Positions 8,377 to 17,156 are shown, counted from the stretch's first letter. The stretch is DNA of 64,000 nt from JAVBLD01 sp031553705 (GCA_031553705.1 JAVBLD010000003.1:115564-179563); one strand, 5' to 3'. Translations and numbers: made by a program. Notes: generated by a model from the letters alone, not told the origin.

Positions 8377-9522
8377 AGGTTTTTACGAAATTATTTAAAT
8401 AAACAGAAGCCTAAGTTTGAGAAAGGAGGAAAATTCCAGAAGTTTCGCTCTGTTTTTACAGGCTTTGACTCTTTTCTTTTTGTACCGAACCATACGATCG
8501 TTTCCGGTCCGCATATCCGGGATGCCGTCGATTTGAAAAGAACCATGATTGTCGTGGTGATCGCTTTGCTGCCGGCGCTTTTTGGGGGGATGTATAATGT
8601 AGGATACCAGCATTTCCGGGCTGTGGGGACGTTGGCAGATACCGGTTTCTTCCAGCTTTTTTTCTACGGCGTATGGAAAGTGCTGCCGATGGTCATCGTG
8701 TCGTATGTGGTCGGTTTGGGTATTGAGTTTGCCGTCGCTCAGATAAAGGGCCATGAGATCAATGAGGGTTTTCTGGTGTCAGGATTGCTGATTCCGATGG
8801 TTATGCCAGTAGAGGCGCCGTTGTGGATGGTGGCTCTTTCCACCGCTTTTGCGGTAATTATCGGAAAGGAAATATTCGGGGGGACTGGAATGAATATATG
8901 GAATCCCGCTTTGTTGGCGCGAGCATTTTTTTTCTTTTCATATCCGTCTAAAATTTCCGGTGATGCCGTTTGGATAGCTGATAAACCCGATGCATTTTCC
9001 GGTGCTACACCACTGGCCGAAGTAGCACAGGGCATGCCGTTTACCTACGACTTGAATGCGATGTTCTGGGGGTTTATCCCCGGTTCGATCGGAGAGACCT
9101 CTACTTTCTGCATCTTGATAGGAGCCGCTATTTTATTGGCGACAGGAGTAGGGAGTTGGAAAATTATACTGTCTACCTTTGTCGGAGGATTTTTAGTAGC
9201 AGCCTTGTTGCTGGCTACTCTACCTGAAACGAATCCGTATGCTCATATCACGCCGATACAGCACATGGTGATGGGAGGCTTTGCATTCGGGGCGGTATTT
9301 ATGGCTACCGATCCGGTAACGGCTGCGCAAACCGGTACGGGGAAATGGATTTACGGTTTCCTTGTCGGGATAATGGCAATTATTATCAGGACGTTGAATC
9401 CGGGGTATCCGGAAGGTATGATGCTGGCGATCCTGTTGATGAATACCTTTGCACCGCTGATCGACTGGTTTGTCATACAGCGTAATATTAACCGAAGGTT
9501 AAAAAGGGCTGTGATAAATTAA
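8374..9522 (+). CDS. nqrB: Na+-translocating NADH:quinone reductase subunit B
   Basis: A 382-residue integral membrane subunit with about ten hydrophobic segments. It carries the covalent FMN site: DAFSGATPLAE, with Thr212 the residue that ApbE would esterify with FMN. Conserved NQR/Rnf stretches include NIWNPALLARAFF near residue 175 and ATDPVTAAQTGTGK. In the complex NqrB forms the main Na+ path and the riboflavin/quinone region. An apbE gene lies in the same window at 48301-49323. Confidence 0.97.
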   Translation: MRFLRNYLNKQKPKFEKGGKFQKFRSVFTGFDSFLFVPNHTIVSGPHIRDAVDLKRTMIVVVIALLPALFGGMYNVGYQHFRAVGTLADTGFFQLFFYGVWKVLPMVIVSYVVGLGIEFAVAQIKGHEINEGFLVSGLLIPMVMPVEAPLWMVALSTAFAVIIGKEIFGGTGMNIWNPALLARAFFFFSYPSKISGDAVWIADKPDAFSGATPLAEVAQGMPFTYDLNAMFWGFIPGSIGETSTFCILIGAAILLATGVGSWKIILSTFVGGFLVAALLLATLPETNPYAHITPIQHMVMGGFAFGAVFMATDPVTAAQTGTGKWIYGFLVGIMAIIIRTLNPGYPEGMMLAILLMNTFAPLIDWFVIQRNINRRLKRAVIN

Positions 9523-9566
9523 TAATGAACAATTAATAATGGAGGAATGCTCCGAAATGAAAAATG
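9518..9566. repeat. heptad array in the nqrB-nqrC spacer
   Basis: The units AATTAAT (9518 and 9532), AATGAAC (9525) and AATGGAG (9539) are clear; later units up to the upstream ATG at 9564 are weaker. The first unit overlaps the nqrB stop codon. Confidence 0.45.
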
Positions 9567-9575
9567 GGTAAAGAG

Positions 9576-10265
9576 ATGAACAGGCAAGGAAATATATATA
9601 CCATTCTGTATGCCGTCGTTTTGGTGGTGGTCGTAGCCGCATTGCTTGCCGTTGTGGCGTTGTGGCTGCAACCTACACAATATGAAAATATAGAGAACGA
9701 AAAGAGGCAAAATATTTTGCGTTCGGTGAAAATCGAATCGACAGCCGAAAATTCGAAAACGTTGTTTGACAAATATATTACCAAACAGTTTATTATAAAT
9801 GCTAATGGAGAGGAGACCAAAGGAGAAGCTTTTAAAGTGGATTTGGCTAAAGAGGTGAAAAAACCTTGCCTGGACAGGCAGTTGCCGGTTTATGTGGCGA
9901 CGATCGACGGGACGACAAAATATGTGCTTCCGGTACGGGGAACCGGATTATGGGGACCGGTTTGGGGTTATGTTTCCTTGAATGGAGACAAGAATACGGT
10001 GTTCGGCACAGTGTTCAACCACAAAGGTGAAACGCCGGGATTGGGCGCGGAGATTTCTACTGAATCCTTTTGTGTTCAGTTTGATGGTAAAACAATTTTT
10101 GACCAGGAACACTTGGTTTCTATCCTGGTAAAGAAAGGCGGTCATGCGACAGGCCCGCATGAAGTGGATGCCATTTCGGGAGGGACAATCACATCGAAAG
10201 GAGTTGAACGGATGCTTAGAGATTATCTGACTTGTTACGAATCATTCTTAAAAAAGAAACAATGA
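9576..10265 (+). CDS. nqrC: Na+-translocating NADH:quinone reductase subunit C
   Basis: The protein from this start has 229 residues; an in-frame ATG at 9564 would add MGKE. I prefer 9576 because family members begin at an MN...NxYT sequence (here MNRQGNIYT) right before the single N-terminal membrane helix. The rest is periplasmic. The FMN_bind domain ends in AISGGTITSKGV, whose Thr is the covalent FMN acceptor (SGGT for the common SGAT). The gene overlaps nqrD by 4 bp (ATGA), which points to translational coupling. Confidence 0.95.
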   Translation: MNRQGNIYTILYAVVLVVVVAALLAVVALWLQPTQYENIENEKRQNILRSVKIESTAENSKTLFDKYITKQFIINANGEETKGEAFKVDLAKEVKKPCLDRQLPVYVATIDGTTKYVLPVRGTGLWGPVWGYVSLNGDKNTVFGTVFNHKGETPGLGAEISTESFCVQFDGKTIFDQEHLVSILVKKGGHATGPHEVDAISGGTITSKGVERMLRDYLTCYESFLKKKQ

Positions 10266-10903
10266 GTGAAAAGGAATCATTATTTTCGGCTAAGAACCGC
10301 CAGCTTCTGTTTGGCCCTTTGAGTAAAAATAACCCGATTATCGTGCAGGTATTAGGGATATGTTCTGCTCTTGCCGTCACGGCCAAGCTCGAACCGGCCA
10401 TTGTGATGGCCCTTTCGGTAACTGCCGTTACCGCTTTTTCCAATGTGATCATCTCGTTTTTGCGGAATACTATACCGACACGCATCCGGATCATTGTACA
10501 ATTGGTGGTAGTGGCTGCATTGGTGATTGTTGTCGATCAGATTTTAAAAGCTTTTGCTTACGATGTGAGTAAACAACTGTCCGTATTTATCGGTTTGATC
10601 ATTACAAACTGTATCATCATGGGACGCTTGGAGGCGTTTGCTCTAGGTAATAGACCGTGGGAATCGTTGCTTGACGGCATCGGAAATGGTCTCGGTTACG
10701 GTTTGATTCTTGTGGTGGTTGCATTTTTCCGGGAACTGTTGGGCTCGGGGACTCTGTTCGGTGGAAGAGTAGTTACGGCGGAACTTTACAAATGGGGATA
10801 TGAGAATAACGGGTTGATGATCCTGCCTCCGATGGCATTGATCCTTGTGGGGATTATTATCTGGATACATCGCGCAAAGAATAAGGATCTGATAGAAAAG
10901 TAG
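10262..10903 (+). CDS. nqrD: Na+-translocating NADH:quinone reductase subunit D
   Basis: A 213-residue membrane subunit with six helices, homologous to NqrE and RnfA/RnfE. The start is the ATG at 10262 within the ATGA overlap with the nqrC stop; an upstream in-frame codon at 10232 would lie inside nqrC and is not needed. Conserved stretches are LGICSALAVTAKLEPAIVM and ITNCIIMGRLEAFALGN. NqrD and NqrE pack as an inverted pair and hold the intramembrane iron centre. The gap to nqrE is a heptad array. Confidence 0.96.
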   Translation: MSEKESLFSAKNRQLLFGPLSKNNPIIVQVLGICSALAVTAKLEPAIVMALSVTAVTAFSNVIISFLRNTIPTRIRIIVQLVVVAALVIVVDQILKAFAYDVSKQLSVFIGLIITNCIIMGRLEAFALGNRPWESLLDGIGNGLGYGLILVVVAFFRELLGSGTLFGGRVVTAELYKWGYENNGLMILPPMALILVGIIIWIHRAKNKDLIEK

Positions 10904-10949
10904 GGATAAGGGACCAAAGATAAGGATTAAAAAATGTAAAATCAGGGAT
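10902..10949. repeat. heptad array filling the nqrD-nqrE spacer
   Basis: AGGGATA at 10902 and 10944, AGGGACC at 10909, AAAGATA at 10916 and AGGATTA at 10923 run from the nqrD stop codon to the nqrE ATG at 10950, which the last unit overlaps by one base. This is a purine-rich version of the family. Confidence 0.55.
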
Positions 10950-11570
10950 ATGGAAAATTTATTAAACATATTTATCCGTTCTATATTTATTGACAACATG
11001 ATATTTGCATATTTCCTCGGTATGTGTTCCTATCTTGCTGTGTCGAAAACGGTGAAGACCTCGTTCGGTCTGGGAATTGCCGTTGTATTTGTGTTGTTGA
11101 TTACCGTACCGGTAAATTTTCTGCTTGACAATTATGTATTGAAACCCGGAGCCCTGAAGTGGTTATTGGGAGGAAAGGCGGCAAATATCGACCTGAGCTT
11201 TCTGAGTTTTATTATTTTTATTGCTGTAATTGCTGCTATTACGCAATTGGTGGAAATGGTCGTTGAGAAATTCACTCCGGCATTGTATAATCAGTTGGGT
11301 ATATTCCTTCCATTGATTGCGGTGAACTGTGCAATTATGGGAGCGTCGCTCTTTATGCAGGAAAGAGATTACGCCAATATTGCCGAAGTGACGGCATTCA
11401 GTCTGGGATCGGGGATCGGTTGGTTGTTGGCGATTGTGGGAATTGCCGCTATCCGTGAAAAACTGAAATATTCCGATATTCCGGCCCCATTGAGGGGAAT
11501 AGGTATTACGTTTATCATCACCGGGTTGATGGGAATTGCTTTTATGAGTTTTTTGGGGATAAATCTGTAA
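10950..11570 (+). CDS. nqrE: Na+-translocating NADH:quinone reductase subunit E
   Basis: A 206-residue, six-helix membrane subunit. MENLLNIFIRSIFIDNMIFAYFLGMC is the typical NqrE opening, with the Cys that helps ligate the NqrD/E iron centre, and VNCAIMGASLFM is the second conserved segment with its Cys. Its length and position between nqrD and nqrF are standard. Confidence 0.97.
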   Translation: MENLLNIFIRSIFIDNMIFAYFLGMCSYLAVSKTVKTSFGLGIAVVFVLLITVPVNFLLDNYVLKPGALKWLLGGKAANIDLSFLSFIIFIAVIAAITQLVEMVVEKFTPALYNQLGIFLPLIAVNCAIMGASLFMQERDYANIAEVTAFSLGSGIGWLLAIVGIAAIREKLKYSDIPAPLRGIGITFIITGLMGIAFMSFLGINL

Positions 11571-11573
11571 GTG

Positions 11574-11657
11574 ATTAATAATTAACAATGAATAATTAAT
11601 AATCAGGGGAGGTTGAAGGGAGGAGATAAAAAGTCGGGAATCTAAAATAGATAAGAG
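11574..11657. repeat. heptad array filling the nqrE-nqrF spacer, 12 units
   Basis: ATTAATA at 11574 and 11595, ATTAACA at 11581 and ATGAATA at 11588 are near-identical units. The lattice continues through more degenerate purine-rich units (GAGATAA at 11623, ATAAGAG at 11651) and ends exactly at the nqrF ATG (11658). Confidence 0.6.
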
Positions 11658-12917
11658 ATGGTTATATTAGTGATAGATGCGGCGATTATTACGACAGGAG
11701 TTGTGGTATTTCTTCTTGTTATCATGGTATTGGTCGGGATGCTTTTGTTTGCGAAAGCGAAGCTGACCCCGAAAGGAGAAGTGGAGATCGATATCAATCA
11801 GGGAAAACGGATGATAAAAACCAATCCGGGTGGTACGCTCCTTTCGGCGCTTGGGAATGAGAAAATTTTTCTGGCATCGGCTTGCGGAGGAAAAGGAACA
11901 TGCGGAATGTGTCGCTGTCAGGTGGAGGCGGGAGCGGGTACTATTCTGCCGACCGAAACGGGATTTTTCTCCTACCGGCAACAACATGAAAATTGGCGGT
12001 TGGCTTGTCAGGTAAAGGTAAAAGAGAATATCGAAATGCGGATACCGGAAGAGGTGTTGGGAATAAAAAAGTGGGAGTGCGAGGTGATGTCTAATCATAA
12101 TGTAGCTACTTATATTAAAGAACTTGTCGTGAAACTGCCCGAAGGTGAAAATCTTAAATTTAAATCGGGAGGGTATATCCAGATCGATGTACCGAAAATT
12201 GCCGTGGAATACAAGAATTTCGAAGTGGCGAAAAAATTCCGTACCGATTGGGAACGGATGAAGATGTTCGACCTGAAAATGGTGAATCCCGAACCGACCT
12301 ACCGGGCTTATTCGATGGCCAACCATCCGGCCGAGGGTAATATGATCATGTTGAATATCCGTATTGCTACTCCGCCGTTTGATAGGGCAAAAGGAGGTTT
12401 TGCAGCGGTAAACCCGGGTGTCTGTTCATCTTATATTTTTTCATTGAAACCGGGTGATAAAATCGCTATTTCAGGCCCTTACGGTGAGTTTTTCTTAAGG
12501 GACACGAGTAACGAGATGATGTTTATCGGTGGTGGTGCCGGGATGGCCCCGATGCGCTCCCATATCTTCCATCTGTTTAAAACGGAGAAAACAAATCGTA
12601 AAGTGACATTCTGGTACGGCGCACGTTCATTGAAAGAGGTGTTCTATAAGGAAGATTTTGATGCAATCGCTGCTGAATTTCCGAATTTCACCTGGCATCT
12701 GGCACTTTCTGAACCGCAACCGGAAGACAACTGGACCGGTCCGGCCGGTTTCATTCATCAGGTGATCTACGATCAGTATCTGAAGGAGCACGAACTTCCC
12801 GAAGATATCGAATACTACCTTTGCGGACCTCCATTAATGGTCGATGCGACAAAGAAGATGCTCTATAACCTTGGAGTGGCAGATGAAAATGTAATGTATG
12901 ATGATTTTGGGGCATAA
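11658..12917 (+). CDS. nqrF: Na+-translocating NADH:quinone reductase subunit F
   Basis: A 419-residue electron-input subunit. There is one N-terminal membrane helix (residues about 5-32) and a 2Fe-2S ferredoxin domain with Cys76, Cys82, Cys85 and Cys117 (SACGGKGTCGMC and RLACQV). The ferredoxin-reductase part follows, with the FAD motif RAYSMANHP near residue 217 and the NAD-binding FIGGGAGMAPMRSH. It takes electrons from NADH and passes them to the FMN and riboflavin centres. It is the last gene of the operon, with a strong terminator overlapping its stop codon. Confidence 0.97.
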   Translation: MVILVIDAAIITTGVVVFLLVIMVLVGMLLFAKAKLTPKGEVEIDINQGKRMIKTNPGGTLLSALGNEKIFLASACGGKGTCGMCRCQVEAGAGTILPTETGFFSYRQQHENWRLACQVKVKENIEMRIPEEVLGIKKWECEVMSNHNVATYIKELVVKLPEGENLKFKSGGYIQIDVPKIAVEYKNFEVAKKFRTDWERMKMFDLKMVNPEPTYRAYSMANHPAEGNMIMLNIRIATPPFDRAKGGFAAVNPGVCSSYIFSLKPGDKIAISGPYGEFFLRDTSNEMMFIGGGAGMAPMRSHIFHLFKTEKTNRKVTFWYGARSLKEVFYKEDFDAIAAEFPNFTWHLALSEPQPEDNWTGPAGFIHQVIYDQYLKEHELPEDIEYYLCGPPLMVDATKKMLYNLGVADENVMYDDFGA

Positions 12918-12953
12918 TAATTAAAGCCTGCCATCCGGCAGGCTTTAATTATT
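12916..12953. terminator. bidirectional terminator between nqrF and the 164-aa membrane protein gene
   Basis: A perfect 17-bp inverted repeat (12916-12932 and 12937-12953; GC core AAGCCTGCC/GGCAGGCTT) with a 4-nt ATCC loop and AT-rich flanks on both sides. It sits between convergent genes and should stop transcription from both. Confidence 0.9.
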
Positions 12954-12966
12954 ATTTGTTAGAATG

Positions 12967-13461
12967 TTAGCGAATCATATATTTCAGGTTTATGGCATAC
13001 AAAGTGATAAACAACGCGGTAAAGACGCCTCCGAGAAGCATTCCGGCGGCAGTTACAAATGAGAAACCTACAAAAGCAGGTAAAACAAATAACATCAGAA
13101 CCTGCGCTGTAGTGTAAAAATAGAATCCGGAACGTTTCAACCAGAACATAAAAATGGCTCCGAGAAGACTGATTAAAGCAAGTAATAGCTGGATAAGTGC
13201 TATTGTTTTAGCATGTTCCTGGGTTGCATGTAATACTTCCATTGAAGAGTTCATTAATCCGGATATGAATGAGTTGCTTCCCTGATCTTCCATTGTATTC
13301 ATATACCGTTCCATTTGTGCATTATGGTTGAATGTCCCGGCTGTAAATATCGAAAAAATACTGGATAGTACGGTCCATCCGCTACCAATAAAGGTCAGTA
13401 TACATAGAACCGTTAAAAAGTCGGGTCGTCGGATTTTTTTTTCTTCAAAAGGATTTTCCAT
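12967..13461 (-). CDS. hypothetical four-helix membrane protein
   Basis: A 164-residue protein of unknown function. A charged N-terminus (MENPFEEKKIRRPDF) is followed by a first hydrophobic segment (about 15-38), a polar loop rich in Asn, Met and Glu (about 42-82), and three more membrane segments. Similar small proteins with this layout occur in Bacteroidota, and I know of no assigned role. It is convergent with nqrF and shares its terminator. A CAAAAATA at 13493-13500 could be its -7 box. Its start is the only ATG near the hydrophobic region. Confidence 0.75.
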   Translation of the reverse strand: MENPFEEKKIRRPDFLTVLCILTFIGSGWTVLSSIFSIFTAGTFNHNAQMERYMNTMEDQGSNSFISGLMNSSMEVLHATQEHAKTIALIQLLLALISLLGAIFMFWLKRSGFYFYTTAQVLMLFVLPAFVGFSFVTAAGMLLGGVFTALFITLYAINLKYMIR

Positions 13462-13543
13462 ATAGTGTCTCTTTAAATTTATATTGCTAAAACAAAAATA
13501 CGAAAAAATAAGATATTGGTTGATGAATTGAGTAAAATTAATA

Positions 13544-13630
13544 GGTGGTAAGTAGCAAGTGGCAGGATGTCCGATTCAAAAAGGCTTGTTCTCTATTATT
13601 TTGGTCTCCTGCCACTTGCTACTTGCCACC
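13544..13630. repeat. inverted pair of GC-type heptad arrays
   Basis: 13544-13567 and 13607-13630 are reverse complements over 24 bp with one mismatch, 39 bp apart. Each arm is made of TGCYACY-type units (right arm TGCCACT TGCTACT, then TGCCACC). As RNA the pair could form a long hairpin. It lies in the 337-bp gap between the 164-aa membrane gene and glyA; the rest of the gap holds only the glyA promoter and AT-rich DNA. Confidence 0.7.
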
Positions 13631-13658
13631 CATTTATTAAAAAAGTCAAAGGAGTTAA

Positions 13659-13689
13659 TTTGTTTTATAAAGGATTTAGTATAATTTTG
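13659..13689 (+). promoter_or_regulatory. consensus Bacteroidetes promoter of glyA
   Basis: TTTG at 13659-13662, a 19-bp spacer, then TAATTTTG at 13682-13689: an exact match to the -33/-7 consensus TTTG-N19-TAnnTTTG. The predicted transcript starts near 13696, giving a glyA leader of about 100 nt. Confidence 0.8.
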
Positions 13690-13798
13690 AGCGAATTTTT
13701 AAGGTACAAACGATTTAAATTGTAATTTGAAAGCAAAATGAATTAGTAGTCAGATTCATCATGATTTGTGATATAGTTAAAAATTAAAAAATATAATT

Positions 13799-15079
13799 AT
13801 GAATAGAGATTCCGTAATATTTGACCTTATTGAAAAGGAGTATTATCGTCAGAAGGAAGGTATTGAGTTGATTGCTTCCGAAAATTTTGTGAGTGAGCAA
13901 GTAATGCAGGCTATGGGTTCCTGCCTAACAAACAAATATGCCGAAGGTTATCCGGGAGCACGTTATTATGGCGGTTGCCAGGTTGTGGACCAGGTTGAAC
14001 AACTGGCTATCGACAGGGCTTGTAAGCTTTTCGGCGTTGAGTATGCAAACGTGCAGCCTCACTCCGGCGCGCAGGCAAATGCAGCCGTATTTTTTGCTTG
14101 TATGAAACCGGGCGATACATTCCTTGGATTAGACCTTTCGCATGGCGGACATCTTTCACACGGTTCCCCGGTAAATCTTTCCGGTATCAACTACCATCCG
14201 GTAGCTTATCATGTAAAAGAAGATACCGGTATGGTCGATTATGATGAGATGGAGCAGTTGGCCATTCAACACAAACCGAAAATGATCATTGCCGGGGCTT
14301 CGGCTTACTCACGAGACTGGGATTACAAACGGATGCGCACAATCGCTGATAAGGTGGGTGCAATCCTGATGTGTGATATGGCCCATCCGGCAGGATTGAT
14401 TGCAAAAGGGTTATTGAGTAATCCTTTTGATCATTGCCATATTGTGACGACGACGACTCATAAGACACTGCGCGGACCGCGCGGAGGTATGATCCTTCTA
14501 CCGAAAGATTTCCCAAATCCGTGGGGACAGACCACCCCGAAAGGCGAGATAAAGATGATGTCGCAGGTGCTCAACTTTGCTGTATTCCCGGGGCAACAAG
14601 GCGGACCGTTGGAGCATGTTATCGCCGCCAAAGCCGTAGCTTTCGAGGAGGCTCTTTCCGAGTCATACACCGAATATGCAAAACAGATGCAAAAGAATGC
14701 CAAAGTGATGGCACAAGCTTTTATCAATAAAGGATATAAGGTCATCTCAGGAGGTACTGACAATCACAGTATGTTGATCGACCTGCGTACAAAATTTCCT
14801 GACCTGACCGGAAAGAAAGCCGAAAATACATTGGTGTTGGCCGATATTACTATCAACAAAAATATGGTGCCCTTTGATTCACGCACACCGTTTACTACCT
14901 CCGGGCTTCGGGTGGGAACGCCCGCCATCACCACCAGAGGTTTAAAAGAGGCCGATATGCAGGTAATCGTAGACCTGATCGACCGTGTACTTTCGAACCC
15001 CGATGATGCCGCCGTAATCGCCGCCGTAAAGAAAGAGGTAAATGCCATGATGTCTCCGCGACCGATGTTTGCATGGTAA
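13799..15079 (+). CDS. glyA: serine hydroxymethyltransferase
   Basis: A 426-residue PLP enzyme that interconverts serine and glycine while loading the one-carbon unit on tetrahydrofolate. The opening (LIEKEYYRQKEGIELIASENFVS) and the PLP-lysine motif TTTTHKTLRGPRGG near residue 225 are diagnostic, and the length is normal. It is a single gene with its own strong promoter and a terminator downstream. Confidence 0.98.
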   Translation: MNRDSVIFDLIEKEYYRQKEGIELIASENFVSEQVMQAMGSCLTNKYAEGYPGARYYGGCQVVDQVEQLAIDRACKLFGVEYANVQPHSGAQANAAVFFACMKPGDTFLGLDLSHGGHLSHGSPVNLSGINYHPVAYHVKEDTGMVDYDEMEQLAIQHKPKMIIAGASAYSRDWDYKRMRTIADKVGAILMCDMAHPAGLIAKGLLSNPFDHCHIVTTTTHKTLRGPRGGMILLPKDFPNPWGQTTPKGEIKMMSQVLNFAVFPGQQGGPLEHVIAAKAVAFEEALSESYTEYAKQMQKNAKVMAQAFINKGYKVISGGTDNHSMLIDLRTKFPDLTGKKAENTLVLADITINKNMVPFDSRTPFTTSGLRVGTPAITTRGLKEADMQVIVDLIDRVLSNPDDAAVIAAVKKEVNAMMSPRPMFAW

Positions 15080-15111
15080 AGGTTGAAACTTTTTATTTAA
15101 ATGATATTTTG

Positions 15112-15143
15112 AAAAAGGTTGTTCGTCATGGACAACTTTTTTT
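15112..15143 (+). terminator. rho-independent terminator of glyA
   Basis: A stem of 15112-15124 pairing with 15130-15142 (AAAAAGGTTGTTC against GGACAACTTTTTT, G-T pairs allowed), a 5-nt loop and a T run, 33 bp after the glyA stop. Confidence 0.75.
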
Positions 15144-15366
15144 GTTATATGCCTGCTATTTGCCCGATTGAGGAGCAGATGTTGTGTTAATGAAAAGACT
15201 ATAGAGTATTCTTACATATTTATAAAAATATTTACATTGTTTTTCGATTTTATATTTTTACTGGTTATATTTAGCTCGGTAAATCCGGTTTGTTATCCCG
15301 AAAAGGAGTCGTGTAAAATTATTAGATGTGCATATTAGAATAAAACTTGGTAACAATAACTGCATA

Positions 15367-15690
15367 ATGATGAATAAGTTTATATTTGTTTTGGTCTTAT
15401 GTTTTTTTACACAGATTTTAAATGCCCAACAGCGTTCGAAGTATTTGACAAAACAACAAGCATTAGCTAATATTGATTGGTATCTTCATAAAATCGAAGA
15501 GATTCATCCGAGTCTATATCGGTATACTTCTAAGTTTGTTGTTAATTCAGTACTTGATAGTATAAGAACAAGATGTTTAAAACCACCTCAAGATTCTGTT
15601 TTAATTGATTTTTTTCTCACCAAATTAACTCGTTGTGATACAGGCTGTATCGAAAACAGATTTCGACGGCTTTTGCCGGAAAACAGATAA
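15367..15690 (+). pseudogene. truncated N-terminus of an exported S41-peptidase-like protein
   Basis: The start is ATG 15367 (or 15370). It encodes a signal peptide ending ILNAQQ and then the opening typical of a Bacteroidota S41-like family: a helix with YLTKQQALANIDWYLHKIEE followed by IHPSLYRYTSKF. The frame runs out after about 85 family-like residues, and the last residues are read in the wrong frame of the downstream ORF. No catalytic domain follows. The DNA here (about 15130-15620) is visibly richer in AT than the flanking genes. I read it as a gene fragment left after a deletion or recombination, with the junction near 15620-15640. The family assignment is by memory of this N-terminal pattern. 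Confidence 0.6.
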
Positions 15691-15934
15691 ACTAGCCGAT
15701 CAAATCCGCCTGAAGTACCTGAAAGGTTATGGATTCCGTCTTTCGGAGGAGGAAGAAAAATACTTTTCTGCGATGATGGCAAATAACAAATTAACCGGAT
15801 CCGATCTGAAAGGCATAATCCGGATTGCGATTTGCTTGAAGGCACAGCATACAGATTTAAAATGTTTTGATAGCGGCTTGTTTGACCGTTTTTTGGATAC
15901 GATGGTTTCAAATGGCTATAAACGCACGGAGTAA
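15629..15934 (+). pseudogene. open frame of unknown origin fused to the S41-like fragment
   Basis: A frame open from just after a stop at 15626-15628 to TAA at 15934, about 100 codons. Its only early ATG is 15635. The product is charged and helical (KLADQIRLKYLKGYGF, then LSEEEEKYFSAMM) with no signal peptide or motif that I recognise. Codon use resembles the neighbouring genes, unlike the AT-rich fragment before it. It overlaps that fragment by 56 bp in another frame and is probably the 3' part of a gene whose start was lost. A short intact gene from 15635 cannot be excluded. Confidence 0.4.
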
Positions 15935-15974
15935 TTTTTGATATGATTGCTAAAATTTTTAATATCGTTTATGA

Positions 15975-17156
15975 TTACTTGTCTGCACTTTCAATGATTT
16001 CAAACGCGATATCCAGATAATCGGCGATGTCGATTGTTCTTTCGCGGTCGACTGCGCTGTTTTTTTTATGCCCCAGCCGGATGATGATAGCGTCTTTTTC
16101 GGGGATGATGTAGATATATTGACCGCCTAAGCCTCTCAGATATGGGAATTGCATTCCCCGGTAGTGCATGATCCAGATCTGGAAGCCGTAATAATCGAGT
16201 TGTCCGTCATTGAATTCATTTCTCAGGTAAGCGGCTGGTAAGGTGGCTTCCCGCATATAGGTTTCGGAGATCAGTTGGCGTCCGTTCCAATTGCCGTTGT
16301 GCATGATCAGGTGGCCTAATCTTGCGAGGTCGCGAGCTGTTGTATTAAAGCAACAGTATGCTTTTTCATCCCCCTTTTTTTTATCCAGGTTCCAGAGGGC
16401 GCTGTTACAGGCTTGCAGTGGTTTCCATAACTTCTCTTCCGCATATTGGCTGATCGTATGGAATGGGCTGTTTTTTTGTTTGAGGGCTGCTTCTATCACA
16501 AAAGCAAGGATTTGGGTGTCGCCGCTTTTGTAAGAGAACTGTACGCCGGGTTTTTCCGTTGCCTTCAGCTTTATCACGAGCTTGCGGATCTGGTCGCCGT
16601 AGTAGGCTTCTGTCGTCGTGGAGAACAGTGATGAGTAGGATTCGTCCCAATTCAGGCCGGAGCTCATGGTCAACAGGTTGCGCACAGAAATTTCCGCTTT
16701 CTTACCCTGATTGAATTCAGGTAAATATTTTCCAATCTTGTCGTCCAGGCTTTCGATATATCCTTCATCAAATGCGATTCCGGCCAGTAGGCCGACGATG
16801 CTCTTCGTAGCGGAAAATATATTGGACAACTTGTCGGGAGTCCATCCGTCCCGGTACTCTTCATATACGATGCTGTCATGCTGGATGACTAAAAAAGCTA
16901 CAGTGCCGAATTGCTTTAGATAGGCATTCTCTTTATCATTCATTACATATTTATTATATGCTTTGGCTGTCGGCCAATTCCGGCAACTGTCACTTTTATG
17001 AACCGTATTGGAGGAGAAGATGTAGGTGTCCGATATGTCCGGATACCAATAGATCAAGGCTTCCCGGATATAGGTCGGTGTTACCAGAAAAAACAGTGCA
17101 ATCAATACCAGAATACCAGAGGTGATTTTTTGCCATTTTGATATTTGCAGTTTCAT
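15975..17156 (-). CDS. serine hydrolase of the beta-lactamase (class C/PBP4*) family
   Basis: A 393-residue protein with one N-terminal membrane anchor (about 12-28) and a periplasmic domain. The nucleophile motif is SATK at 115-118; a later tyrosine motif (SYKSGDTQ) and GLGGQYIYIIP near the C-terminus complete the fold. Such enzymes are usually D-aminopeptidases, esterases or penicillin-binding-type hydrolases, and a true beta-lactamase role is unlikely without more evidence. It lies upstream of coaD on the same strand or a separate unit: coaD starts further right, so this gene is downstream of coaD with a 75-bp heptad spacer between them. Confidence 0.88.
   Translation of the reverse strand: MKLQISKWQKITSGILVLIALFFLVTPTYIREALIYWYPDISDTYIFSSNTVHKSDSCRNWPTAKAYNKYVMNDKENAYLKQFGTVAFLVIQHDSIVYEEYRDGWTPDKLSNIFSATKSIVGLLAGIAFDEGYIESLDDKIGKYLPEFNQGKKAEISVRNLLTMSSGLNWDESYSSLFSTTTEAYYGDQIRKLVIKLKATEKPGVQFSYKSGDTQILAFVIEAALKQKNSPFHTISQYAEEKLWKPLQACNSALWNLDKKKGDEKAYCCFNTTARDLARLGHLIMHNGNWNGRQLISETYMREATLPAAYLRNEFNDGQLDYYGFQIWIMHYRGMQFPYLRGLGGQYIYIIPEKDAIIIRLGHKKNSAVDRERTIDIADYLDIAFEIIESADK

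Noticed and set aside
11667..12326. 219-codon minus-strand open frame
   Set aside because: Antisense to nqrF, whose motifs and frame are certain.
15975..17156. Antibiotic-resistance beta-lactamase
   Set aside because: The fold and SxxK motif are shared by many housekeeping esterases and peptidases; nothing points to a dedicated beta-lactamase.
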